Positions 11,860-19,783 of a stretch of 64,000 nt of DNA are shown in pieces. The DNA comes from Thermohalobacter berrensis (GTDB lineage Bacteria; Bacillota; Clostridia; Tissierellales; Thermohalobacteraceae). Positions within the stretch are counted from its first letter, which is position 1; each line of letters opens with the position of its first letter. Under the pieces are notes generated by a model. It did no database searches. It was not told the origin of the DNA and worked only from the letters and a program-made list of their open reading frames with translations. The stretch lies in NCBI RefSeq assembly GCF_003609645.1, contig NZ_MCIB01000038.1:53128-117127 (forward strand), written 5' to 3'. A program made the translations under genes and the position numbers.

Positions 11860-12606
11860 ATGAATTATTTGCATGAAAATGCAAAGCCCTTTTATTTTAA
11901 AGGTAATAATATAGGTTGTCTTTTAATTCATGGCTTTACAGGCTCTCCAAGTGAAATGAGACTTTTAGGAGAATATTTAAATAAAAAAGGATATACAGTA
12001 AAGGGTGTATGTTTAAAAGGCCATGGCACTTCTGTAGAGGATATGGAAAAAACTACTTGGAAAGATTGGCTTTCATCTGCTGAATATGGTTTAATAGATT
12101 TAAAAAACAAATGTGATAAAATAGTAGTTATTGGATTATCTATGGGAGGAATAATAGCCCTTAACTTAGCTTCAAGATTCGATGTTAATGCAGTTATAAG
12201 TCTTGCTTCACCTATAAAAATACATAATAGACAAGCACCTTTTGCATTTATAATAAAATACTATAAAAAATATGTTCCTAAGAGAAAAAAAGAAATAGGA
12301 CATAAAGAAAAAAACTATCTTATAAGTTATGATAAAACTCCTGTGGCTTCTGTACCACATCTTTTAAAACTTATTAGAAAAACAAAGAGAAGACTTAAAA
12401 AAGTTTTAGTACCAACACTTATTATTCAATCCAAAAATGATAATACTGTAAGATATGAAAGTGCAAAATATATCTACAAAAACATAGGCTCAGAAATTAA
12501 AAAGCTTATATATCTAAAAGATAGTGGACATATTATAACTTTAGATACTGAAAAAGAGAAAGTTTTTAATGAAATTGCAAGATTTTTAAATGAAATAGAA
12601 ATATAA
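11860..12606 (+). CDS. Est30-type carboxylesterase
   Basis: A 248-residue cytosolic alpha/beta hydrolase related to the thermostable carboxylesterase Est30/YvaK. Seen: LLIHGFTGSPSEMRLLG near residue 26 (oxyanion hole), nucleophile GLSMGG near 94, acid in IQSKNDNTVR near 190 and His in KDSGHIITLD near 220. In Bacillus the homologue yvaK lies between secG and rnr. Here the gene keeps its place before rnr, with an HD-domain gene in between, which supports the assignment. Confidence 0.88.
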   Translation: MNYLHENAKPFYFKGNNIGCLLIHGFTGSPSEMRLLGEYLNKKGYTVKGVCLKGHGTSVEDMEKTTWKDWLSSAEYGLIDLKNKCDKIVVIGLSMGGIIALNLASRFDVNAVISLASPIKIHNRQAPFAFIIKYYKKYVPKRKKEIGHKEKNYLISYDKTPVASVPHLLKLIRKTKRRLKKVLVPTLIIQSKNDNTVRYESAKYIYKNIGSEIKKLIYLKDSGHIITLDTEKEKVFNEIARFLNEIEI

Positions 12607-12653
12607 TTAATATAAATTTTTTAGTTATAAAATAAATTATAGGAGGGGATTAT

Positions 12654-13205
12654 ATGAATAGGGAAGTAGCTTTAAAGCATGTAAAGGAAAATGTTAAGAA
12701 CAAAAATCTTGTAAAACATATGTTGGCAACAGAAGCAATAATGAGAGGGTTAGCTAAAAAGTTTGGTGAAGACGAAGAAAAATGGGGAATAGCAGGTTTA
12801 GTACATGATATAGATTATGAAAAAACAGGAGATGACCCACATAAACATAGTTTAGTAGGTGGAGAAATGTTAGAGGAACTTGGATATGATGAAGATATAG
12901 TTTATGCTGTAAAGGTACATAATGAAATACATGGATTAGAGAGAAAATCTCTAATGGATAAAGCTCTATATTGTACAGACCCATTAACAGGATTAATAGT
13001 AGCTGCGGCACTTATATCGCCAGAGAAAAAGCTAAATAGTATTGATACAGAATTTGTGATGAATAGATTTAATGATAAATCCTTTGCAAGGGGAGCTAGT
13101 AGAGATCAAATTAAGGCCTGTAGTGAAATAAACCTTGATTTAGAAGAATTTATAGAATTAGGGCTTGAATCTATGCAGGGTATTTCTAAAGAATTAGGAC
13201 TATAA
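12654..13205 (+). CDS. HD-domain (HDIG-type) phosphohydrolase-like protein
   Basis: A 183-residue soluble protein with the HD metal-binding pattern: an early conserved His in LVKHMLATEA, GLVHDIDYEKTGDDPHKHS near 60, and VKVHNEIHG near 90. These proteins are usually phosphohydrolases acting on nucleotides or nucleotide second messengers, but the substrate here is unknown. AGGAGGGG lies before ATG 12654. It precedes rnr by 19 bases and is probably cotranscribed. Confidence 0.8.
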   Translation: MNREVALKHVKENVKNKNLVKHMLATEAIMRGLAKKFGEDEEKWGIAGLVHDIDYEKTGDDPHKHSLVGGEMLEELGYDEDIVYAVKVHNEIHGLERKSLMDKALYCTDPLTGLIVAAALISPEKKLNSIDTEFVMNRFNDKSFARGASRDQIKACSEINLDLEEFIELGLESMQGISKELGL

Positions 13206-13224
13206 GCAATTGGAGGAAAATAAT

Positions 13225-15351
13225 ATGAATACAAAAGAAAAATTAATAGAGTTTATGAAAAAAGAAATTTATAAACCTATGACAAAGGAAGAGTTAGCAA
13301 ATTTTTTTAATATAACAAATAAAGAAAAAAAAGAATTTTACAATATTTTAGATGAGATGGAGAGAGATGGCCACATAATTAAGACAAGACGTAAAAGATA
13401 TGGTATTCCTGAAAAAATGAATTTAGTTGTTGGTATATTACAGGGACATCCTAGAGGCTATGGTTTTGTTGTACCAATAAATGAAGAATTCACAGATGTT
13501 TTTGTTCCTTTTCAAGATTTAAATGGTGCATTACATGGAGACAAGGTTATAGCAAGAATAATAAAAAAGGGGAAAGATGGAAAAAATCATGAAGGTGAAA
13601 TAATAAGAATACTAGAAAGGGCTAATTACAAAATAGTAGGTACCTTTGAAAAAAGTAGAAACTTTGGTTTTGTAGTTCCAGATGACCCTAGAATAAGTAT
13701 GGATGTATTTATACCAAAAGTAGAGATGAATGGTGCTAAAACAGACCATAAAGTTGTAGTAGAAATTATTAGATGGCCAGAAAAAAGGAGAAGTCCAGAG
13801 GGGAAGATAATTGAAATATTAGGTTATAAAGATGATGTAGGAACAGATATTTTAGCAGCTATAAAAAAATATAATTTACCGGAGGATTTTCCAGAAGATG
13901 TTATAAAACAGGTAGATAAAATCCCTGAAAAAATTCCTCAAGAAGAAATCAAAAGAAGAGTTGATTTAAGAAGAATGAATATATTTACAATAGATGGAGC
14001 AGATGCAAAAGACCTTGATGATGCTGTGTCTATAGAAGAACTAGACAATGGAAACTATAGGCTAGGTGTACATATAGCAGATGTATCCTACTATGTAAAG
14101 GAAAAATCTCCTTTGGATAAAGAGGCATTAAAAAGAGGAACAAGTGTATACTTAGTAGATAGAGTAATACCTATGCTTCCTAAAAAACTATCAAATGGAG
14201 CATGTAGTTTGAATCCAAATGTCCCAAGGTTGACACTAAGTGTTTTTATGGAAATAGATAAAAATGGTAAGGTAGTAGACCATGAAATAGTTGAAAGTGT
14301 TATTGAAAGTAAAGAAAGGCTTGTATATACTGATGTATCAGATCTACTTGAGAATGAAGATCCAGAATTAAGAAAAAGATATAGTCATATATTAGATGAC
14401 CTTAAAAAAATGGAACATCTGTGCAATATTTTAAGAAGAAGAAGGGAAGAAAGGGGAAGTATTGATTTTAACTTTTCTGAATCTAAAATTATACTTAATG
14501 AAGATGGAAAACCAGTTGAAGTTAAAAAGGCAGAAAGAAGAATAGCAAATAGAATAATAGAAGAATTTATGCTTGTGTGCAATGAAACAGTTGCTGAATA
14601 TATGTATTGGAGTCAAGTTCCTTTTGTATATAGGATCCATGAGGATCCTGACGAAGAGAAAATAATAGAATTTAATAAGTTTATACATAACTTTGGATAT
14701 AGTTTAAAGGGAATACAAGAGATACATCCAAAGGAATTAAAACTTCTATTAGATAAGGTTGAAGGAAAAAAAGAGGAAAATATTATAAATACTTTAATGT
14801 TAAGATCTTTAAAAAAGGCTATTTATAGTACGGAAAATTCAGGACACTTTGGATTAGCTGCAAGATACTATTGCCATTTTACTTCACCAATAAGAAGATA
14901 TCCTGATTTACAGATTCATAGGATTATAAAAGAATTTTTAAAAAATAGCCTAAATGAACAAAGAATTGCAAAGCTAGAAAGAATTTTACCAAAGGTTGCA
15001 TATAAGTCTTCTGAGAGAGAACGGGTTGCTGAAGAGGCTGAGAGGGAAGTAGAAGACTTGAAAAAGGCTGAATTTATGTTAGAGAGAATTGGTGAAGTTT
15101 ATGAAGGTATAATATCTGGGGTAACCCCCTTTGGAATATTTGTTGAATTAGAAAATACTATAGAAGGGTTAGTCCATATTAGTAGTTTAGTTGATGACTA
15201 TTATCAATATGATGAAGATAACTATTGCTTTATTGGAGAAAGGACAAATAAGACCTATAGAATTGGCGATATAGTAACAGTAAAAGTAGTTAAAGCAGAT
15301 ATTGCTAAAAGAGAGATAGACTTTATTTTAGTAGATGAAGATGAAAATTAA
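13225..15351 (+). CDS. rnr: Ribonuclease R
   Basis: 3'-5' exoribonuclease that degrades structured RNA and takes part in trans-translation-linked decay. The 708 residues hold, in order, a winged-helix N-terminus (about 1-70), cold-shock domains (about 70-220, e.g. GILQGHPRGYGFVVP), the RNB catalytic domain with FTIDGADAKDLDDAVSIE near 260 (the metal Asp cluster), and a C-terminal S1 domain (EGIISGVTPFGIFVEL). The start is ATG 13225, with GGAGG at 13212-13216; an upstream in-frame TTG overlaps that ribosome site. smpB and ssrA lie downstream as in related genomes. Confidence 0.95.
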   Translation: MNTKEKLIEFMKKEIYKPMTKEELANFFNITNKEKKEFYNILDEMERDGHIIKTRRKRYGIPEKMNLVVGILQGHPRGYGFVVPINEEFTDVFVPFQDLNGALHGDKVIARIIKKGKDGKNHEGEIIRILERANYKIVGTFEKSRNFGFVVPDDPRISMDVFIPKVEMNGAKTDHKVVVEIIRWPEKRRSPEGKIIEILGYKDDVGTDILAAIKKYNLPEDFPEDVIKQVDKIPEKIPQEEIKRRVDLRRMNIFTIDGADAKDLDDAVSIEELDNGNYRLGVHIADVSYYVKEKSPLDKEALKRGTSVYLVDRVIPMLPKKLSNGACSLNPNVPRLTLSVFMEIDKNGKVVDHEIVESVIESKERLVYTDVSDLLENEDPELRKRYSHILDDLKKMEHLCNILRRRREERGSIDFNFSESKIILNEDGKPVEVKKAERRIANRIIEEFMLVCNETVAEYMYWSQVPFVYRIHEDPDEEKIIEFNKFIHNFGYSLKGIQEIHPKELKLLLDKVEGKKEENIINTLMLRSLKKAIYSTENSGHFGLAARYYCHFTSPIRRYPDLQIHRIIKEFLKNSLNEQRIAKLERILPKVAYKSSERERVAEEAEREVEDLKKAEFMLERIGEVYEGIISGVTPFGIFVELENTIEGLVHISSLVDDYYQYDEDNYCFIGERTNKTYRIGDIVTVKVVKADIAKREIDFILVDEDEN

Positions 15352-15378
15352 AGTTAGAATAAATTATCTATGTTATTG

Positions 15379-15408
15379 GCTGGTGGATTAATAGTCCATC
15401 AGCTTTTT
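15379..15408 (+). terminator. Intrinsic terminator after rnr
   Basis: GCTGGTGGA (15379-15387) pairs with TCCATCAGC (15395-15403, one G-U), followed by TTTTT. It belongs to the same stem family as those at 11759 and 24841. Confidence 0.85.
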
Positions 15409-15540
15409 CATTGTCTACAACTCAAACATTTTTTGCAAGAAATTGTATGTGTGAATCTAAATGAATTCAGGGCATATAATAAATTACAAATATTTGTCAG
15501 TAAATAATGTTTTAATGCAGTTTCTAGTTCTTAGAGTAAA

Positions 15541-15582
15541 GACGTTCGTTGATAGCTAGGGGCTTAAGGCTAACAAAGCGTC
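15541..15582 (+). other. Candidate structured RNA element in the rnr-15657 gap
   Basis: The 248-base gap after the rnr terminator contains one GC-richer island. GACGTT, TTG and TAGC (15541-15556) can pair with GCTA, CAA and AGCGTC (15569-15582). This leaves a CG bulge, one A-A mismatch and a 12-nt loop containing GGGG. The element lies about 75 bases before the TTG start of the TrkA-C protein and could be a leader structure. I do not recognise it as a known riboswitch. Confidence 0.4.
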
Positions 15583-15656
15583 GTCAGAAGAATTTGTTCT
15601 ATATAAATAAAATGGGTATATATTTAATAATAGAGAAAGTATAAGGGGGAATTTAA

Positions 15657-16346
15657 TTGGGGATTATAGCTAGTTTAATTATTCTTATAATTTTAATTTT
15701 TATAGTTGAGGTATTATCCATTGCATTAAAATTAACTGGATTAGACTTAGATAAGGCTAGATTTCAAGTAATATCAATAATTACTAATACAGGATTTACA
15801 ACAAATGAGGCAGAACTGATTACTCAACATGCCACCAGAAGAAAGATTGCTCAGATTCTTATGCTTATAAGTTATGTAGGTTATGCTACCTTGATAGGAT
15901 TAATAGTAAATATTCTACAAAGCAATTATAGATTAATATATATTACTGTCATTACAATGATAGTTTTGTTAGGTATATTAATTGTCATAAGAAATAAGTG
16001 GTTAATATATAGATTAGAGAAAATAATTGAAAAGCAGTTGCTAAAGAGGATGAATAAAATTAAAAAGAGGAAGACTGTAGAGGAAGTTTTAAATCTTAAT
16101 GACGAATTTGGTATAGCAGAAATTGTTATAGAAGAAGGCTGTGGTCTAAAGGGGAAAAGTTTAGCTGAGTCGGATTTAACACAAAAGAATATACAAGTAC
16201 TGAATATAGATAGGGGTTCCCATATTATTCATTTTCCAAGAAACCATTTTGTGTTTAAAGAAGGCGATAAGGTAACAGTATATGGACAACTAGAAAGTAT
16301 ACGCAAGTTAGTATTGAAACAATATGCAGATGTGGAAACTAATTAA
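15657..16346 (+). CDS. Small membrane protein with TrkA-C domain
   Basis: The 229 residues hold three hydrophobic helices (about 2-26, 62-86 and 92-111), then a basic linker and a C-terminal TrkA-C (RCK-C) domain (about 145-229, with EIVIEEGCGLKGKSLAESDL and FKEGDKVTVYG). TrkA-C domains bind small ligands and gate K+ or other transporters. The stretch ITNTGFTTNEAEL between the first two helices recalls the pore-loop motif of TrkH/KtrB-type channels. That is an inference from a short match. The TTG start at 15657 is chosen because AAGGGGGA precedes it. The exact transport role is unknown. Confidence 0.7.
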   Translation: MGIIASLIILIILIFIVEVLSIALKLTGLDLDKARFQVISIITNTGFTTNEAELITQHATRRKIAQILMLISYVGYATLIGLIVNILQSNYRLIYITVITMIVLLGILIVIRNKWLIYRLEKIIEKQLLKRMNKIKKRKTVEEVLNLNDEFGIAEIVIEEGCGLKGKSLAESDLTQKNIQVLNIDRGSHIIHFPRNHFVFKEGDKVTVYGQLESIRKLVLKQYADVETN

Positions 16347-16400
16347 TAGTAGTGTATAATAATATAAATGATACATTTTTAAAATAGGAAGTGGGAAAAT

Positions 16401-16571
16401 ATGGAGGAACTAAAAGAGAAAATAGATCACCTTCCTAGAAAAACAGGAGTTTATTTAATTAGAGATAAATATAATAACATTATATATATTGGTAAGTCTA
16501 AAAATATAAGAAAAAGAGTAAAACAATACTTTCAACCCTCTAGAAAAGTATCTACTAAGATTGAGCAATGA
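16401..16571 (+). CDS. GIY-YIG domain, N-terminal piece of a split UvrC-like gene
   Basis: A 56-residue reading frame from ATG 16401 carries LPRKTGVYLIRDKYNN and IIYIGKSKNIRKRVKQYF, the GIY-YIG nuclease core found at the N-terminus of UvrC. It ends at TGA 16569-16571. The natural continuation of the UvrC sequence (TDTELEALLLENKLIK) is in another frame that opens with an ATG overlapping this TGA (ATGA). Either one base was lost (CAAATG to CAATG), or the two parts are made separately by coupled translation. It was found by reading this frame by eye. Confidence 0.75.
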   Translation: MEELKEKIDHLPRKTGVYLIRDKYNNIIYIGKSKNIRKRVKQYFQPSRKVSTKIEQ

Positions 16572-17494
16572 TAGTCAATATAGATGATTTAGACTATATA
16601 ATAACTGATACAGAACTTGAAGCTCTACTATTAGAGAATAAGCTTATTAAAAGATATAAACCAAGATACAATACTCTACTTAAAAATTACAAGAATTATC
16701 CATATATTAAAATTAATCTGAAAGACAAATTTCCTAAATTAGAGATAGCTAAAGATATTAAAGATGACAATGCTAAATACTTTGGTCCTTATACTAGAAA
16801 CAGTTGTGTTTATGAGGCAATTGAATGTTTAAAAGAAATTTTTCCCATTAGAAGGTGCAATAAAAAATTCACTAAAACAAGTGAACCTTGTTTAAATTTT
16901 CATTTAAAGAAGTGTTTAGGTCCCTGTTATGGGAAGGTATCCCAAAATGAGTATTTTCAATTAATAAATAAAATTATTATGTTTTTAAAAGGGAAAAATT
17001 GTAATGTAATAAAAGAAATAGAAAAGAAAATGCATAAAGAAGCAGAGAAAAAGAATTTTGAAAAGGCCTTAAAGCTAAAGAATCAAATAAAATCATTAAG
17101 ACATATAATAAATAAACAAAAGGCTGTAAATTTAGCATTACTAGATTATGATATTATAGCTTTTATAGAAAGGGAAGACGGGTTTATAAATATACTTTTT
17201 GTAAGATGGGGACAGATGTTAGGTAAATTCAGTACAAACATTTATGATTATAATAAAAAAGAAATTGAAAGATTTATTAAAAAATATTATGCTACAGATT
17301 GGATAAGGAAAAAACATAAGCTTGTATTACAAGAAAAGATAGATGAAATTCAGATAATAGAGTCTTATCTATCATTAAATAAGATAAATAATATAAAAAT
17401 AAAACACAAAATAAATAGGAATATAGTAGATGAGGCTACAGATAAGATTATCAATTCGTTAAACAGATTTAAAAAGTTTAAAGCTAGTCTGTAA
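16568..17494 (+). CDS. Short UvrC-like protein, main part (no RNase H-like nuclease domain)
   Basis: The 308 residues continue the UvrC homology: TDTELEALLLENKLIKRYKPRYN, a Cys-rich segment (FPIRRCNKK, then EPCLNFHLKKCLGPCYG), and a UvrB-interaction (UVR) helix pair around HKEAEKKNFEKALKLKNQIKSL. Full UvrC has about 600 residues and ends in an RNase H-like endonuclease plus helix-hairpin-helix domains. These are absent, so it is a truncated paralogue or a remnant. Its ATG overlaps the stop of the GIY-YIG frame by 4 bases. The genuine uvrC is presumably elsewhere. Confidence 0.75.
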   Translation: MIVNIDDLDYIITDTELEALLLENKLIKRYKPRYNTLLKNYKNYPYIKINLKDKFPKLEIAKDIKDDNAKYFGPYTRNSCVYEAIECLKEIFPIRRCNKKFTKTSEPCLNFHLKKCLGPCYGKVSQNEYFQLINKIIMFLKGKNCNVIKEIEKKMHKEAEKKNFEKALKLKNQIKSLRHIINKQKAVNLALLDYDIIAFIEREDGFINILFVRWGQMLGKFSTNIYDYNKKEIERFIKKYYATDWIRKKHKLVLQEKIDEIQIIESYLSLNKINNIKIKHKINRNIVDEATDKIINSLNRFKKFKASL

Positions 17495-17502
17495 GTGAAG
17501 GG

Positions 17503-17531
17503 TTGACATAATAAATTACCTTTGTTATAAT
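17503..17531 (+). promoter_or_regulatory. Perfect consensus sigma-A promoter for smpB
   Basis: TTGACA (17503-17508), 17 bases, TATAAT (17526-17531). The smpB start lies about 37 bases downstream. This is the only perfect match to both hexamers that I noticed in the window and suggests high constitutive expression of smpB and possibly ssrA. Confidence 0.85.
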
Positions 17532-17567
17532 AAAAAATGGACTTTAAAAAAGGTTGTTGGTGATATT

Positions 17568-18032
17568 ATGGCAGGTAATAAAAGAATAATAGCAAGAAAT
17601 AAAAAAGCAAGACATGATTACTTTATAGAAGAAACTATTGAAGCTGGTATTGTTCTTAAAGGAACAGAAGTAAAATCTATAAGACAGGGAAAAGTAAATT
17701 TAAAAGATAGTTACGCAATGGTGGAAGATGGAGAAGTCTTCTTAAACAATATGCATATTAGTCCATATGAACAAGGTAATATTTATAATGTAGACCCTTT
17801 AAGAAAGAGAAAGTTACTCCTTCATAAAAGGGAAATTAATAAACTAATTGGATATACTACTCAAAAAGGATATTCACTTATTCCTTTAAGTGTTTATTTT
17901 AAAAATGGTAAAGTAAAGATTGAGTTAGCCATTGCTAAAGGTAAAAAGATTTATGATAAGAGACAAGATATAGCAAAGAAGGATGCAGAAAGAAGAATGA
18001 GAAAGCATATGAGTTTAAAGAATAGATATTAA
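17568..18032 (+). CDS. smpB: SsrA-binding protein SmpB
   Basis: Binds tmRNA and delivers it to stalled ribosomes. The 154 residues contain [40 protein letters not shown] and a basic C-terminal tail ([20 protein letters not shown]) that enters the ribosomal decoding centre, all typical. The gene lies directly upstream of its RNA partner ssrA and behind a perfect consensus promoter, so the two may be cotranscribed. Confidence 0.97.
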   Translation: MAGNKRIIARNKKARHDYFIEETIEAGIVLKGTEVKSIRQGKVNLKDSYAMVEDGEVFLNNMHISPYEQGNIYNVDPLRKRKLLLHKREINKLIGYTTQKGYSLIPLSVYFKNGKVKIELAIAKGKKIYDKRQDIAKKDAERRMRKHMSLKNRY

Positions 18033-18041
18033 TTATTTTAT

Positions 18042-18397
18042 GGGGGTGAATATGGTTTCGACGGGGGCACTAAGCCAAGAGTAGCGAGCCGTTGTGGCCA
18101 ATCAACGTAAAAAGTGGCACCTAAATATAAACGCTGAAGAAAATTACGCTTTAGCTGCGTAATAAGAATACGCAGCCGCTTCCTCTAGTAGACCCGCCTA
18201 CTAGAGTGTAAGCGCCATAATTTTGCGGGCCACTGCTATAGGGGTGTTCCGACCTATAGTAGTATAACTGGAGCTAGCCTAGTATAAAGCCTGTTGCTGG
18301 GCGTTATACTAGGCGAATAATAAAACAGCAACTGCGCTCGGAGAAGCTTTTGGTAAGGTGTCTTCGGACGTGGGTTCGACTCCCACCACCTCCACCA
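18042..18397 (+). ncRNA. ssrA: Transfer-messenger RNA
   Basis: One-piece tmRNA of about 356 bases. The 5' end GGGGGTG (18042-18048) pairs with CACCTCC before the 3' ACCA (18394-18397). The tRNA-like part is visible as GGTTTCGACGGGGG at the start and GTGGGTTCGACTCCCAC near the end (T arm). The tag frame at 18133-18165 reads AEENYALAA followed by two TAA stops; the resume codon may be this GCT or the AAC before it. Pseudoknot-like stems fill the middle. The ALAA end is the usual protease-recognised degron. Confidence 0.96.
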
Positions 18398-18423
18398 AAA
18401 AATAATATTTATAGTATGGAAGT

Positions 18424-18448
18424 AACGGAGGATTAACTCCGTTTTTTT
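18424..18448 (+). terminator. Intrinsic terminator after tmRNA
   Basis: AACGGAG (18424-18430) pairs with CTCCGTT (18437-18443), followed by a T run, 27 bases after the tmRNA 3' end. Confidence 0.88.
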
Positions 18449-18465
18449 ATTGTATAAAAAACATT

Positions 18466-18509
18466 ATTAGTCAAGGGGTCAGTTCATTATCCCTTGACTA
18501 ATTTTTTTA
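18466..18509 (+). terminator. Second terminator downstream of tmRNA
   Basis: A perfect 12-bp stem (18466-18477 with 18491-18502) is followed by seven T. With the previous hairpin it makes a tandem terminator that insulates the next gene. Confidence 0.85.
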
Positions 18510-18619
18510 TCACAGAAATTACCATGGGAAATAGTGGTTGAAAAAATTGAAAATTCAGTACAAAAAAGTTAAAGTATTTATAAGTGTGAAATACGAAGAT
18601 TAAAACAATTAAGGAAAGG

Positions 18620-19711
18620 GTGAAGATTTTGAAGAAGCTAATTGCATCTTTAACTGTAGCTACTTCCATACTAATATCTTCTAGTATATCTGCTTATGCA
18701 TATGATTTTTCTCTATCTATATATAAAAAAGGGACAAGACATGAAGATGTAATACAAATTCAAAAGGCATTAAAAAAGGAAGGATTATTAAACATAAGGA
18801 AAGTAACAGATTTTTATGGTAATTTGACTGAATCAGCAGTAAAGAGTTTTCAGAAAAGATATGGTTTACTAGTAGATGGAATAGCTGGAAAACAAACTCT
18901 AAATAAAATGGAATCGTTAGGATTAATTAATGATTCAGGTACTTATTATAAAGGAAACAAAAAAATTGAATTTTCAAAAAACATATACAAAAAAGGTGAT
19001 GAATATAAAGAAGTTTCCTATATCCAAAAGGCATTAAAAAAAGCTGGTACATTTAATTTTCATAAAATTACAAACTACTATGGTCCTATTACAGAAGAAG
19101 CTGTTAGGGAGTTTCAGAGAAAATATGGTTTAGCCGTTGATGGCATTGTAGGACCAAATACGATTAATAAAATGAGGAATTTAGGTCTATTTAATAACGT
19201 ACAAACTTATACAAGTAGAAATGGTTATAGACGATATGGTGAGTATATAGATTGGTGGACAAAAGTGAAAGGGTCATTAGTTAATTGGTATGATGTATTA
19301 ACTGTTAGAGATTTAGATACTGGTATAACATTTAAAGTGAAAGTAACAGGTGGAACAAATCATGCAGATGTTGAACCTTTGACAGTTCAAGATGCATTAG
19401 CACTAAAGAAGGTTTGGGGTGGAACATATAGTTGGAAAAGGAGAGCTGTTATTGTTTATACTAAAGGAAGAGCAATAGCGGCATCTATGAATGGTATGCC
19501 CCATGCAGGAATTGATAGTAAACCTTCAAGGGTATGGGTAAATTGGAGAAGCGGAGACTACGGTGCAGGTACTAATTATGATACAGTTAAAGGAAACGGA
19601 TTTGATGGACATGTATGTTTACATTTTAAAAATAGTAAAACACATTCAACCAATAGAAAAGATGAAGGTCATCAGACCCAAGTAAAAAGAGCAGCTGGAC
19701 TTATTAAGTAA
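18620..19711 (+). CDS. Secreted peptidoglycan-binding protein with conserved C-terminal domain
   Basis: About 360 residues. A signal peptide (KKLIASLTVATSILISSS, Ala-rich cleavage region ISAYAYD) is followed by two peptidoglycan-binding type 1 repeats (about 30-100 and 115-190). Each starts YKKG and holds AVKSFQKRYGLLVDGIAG or AVREFQRKYGLAVDGIVG. The C-terminal 150 residues (WWTKVKGSLVNW, then GHVCLHFKNSKTHSTN) form a domain seen in cell-wall proteins of clostridia but not assigned a function by me. Its His residues could bind a metal. GTG 18620 and TTG 18629 are both possible starts. TTG fits the AAAGGGTGA ribosome site better. It follows the tmRNA terminators and is a single-gene unit. Confidence 0.85.
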   Translation: MKILKKLIASLTVATSILISSSISAYAYDFSLSIYKKGTRHEDVIQIQKALKKEGLLNIRKVTDFYGNLTESAVKSFQKRYGLLVDGIAGKQTLNKMESLGLINDSGTYYKGNKKIEFSKNIYKKGDEYKEVSYIQKALKKAGTFNFHKITNYYGPITEEAVREFQRKYGLAVDGIVGPNTINKMRNLGLFNNVQTYTSRNGYRRYGEYIDWWTKVKGSLVNWYDVLTVRDLDTGITFKVKVTGGTNHADVEPLTVQDALALKKVWGGTYSWKRRAVIVYTKGRAIAASMNGMPHAGIDSKPSRVWVNWRSGDYGAGTNYDTVKGNGFDGHVCLHFKNSKTHSTNRKDEGHQTQVKRAAGLIK

Positions 19712-19733
19712 AAGCAGTCCAGCTGCTCTTTTT
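19686..19733 (+). terminator. Terminator overlapping the end of the peptidoglycan-binding gene
   Basis: A perfect 15-bp stem: 19686-19700, inside the last codons, pairs with 19717-19731, followed by T-rich sequence. The coding end is used as the 5' arm. Confidence 0.88.
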
Positions 19734-19783
19734 ATAATACTTTGATATAATTATATTATAAAAACTAAGGATAGGAGAATTTT

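Noticed and set aside
15409..15656. c-di-AMP (ydaO-type) riboswitch before the TrkA-C gene
   Set aside because: None of the conserved ydaO blocks could be seen; only an unrelated stem-loop island.
16555..16575. Programmed -1 frameshift joining the UvrC-like halves
   Set aside because: There is no slippery heptamer before the TGA; the ATGA overlap or a single-base loss explains the split better.
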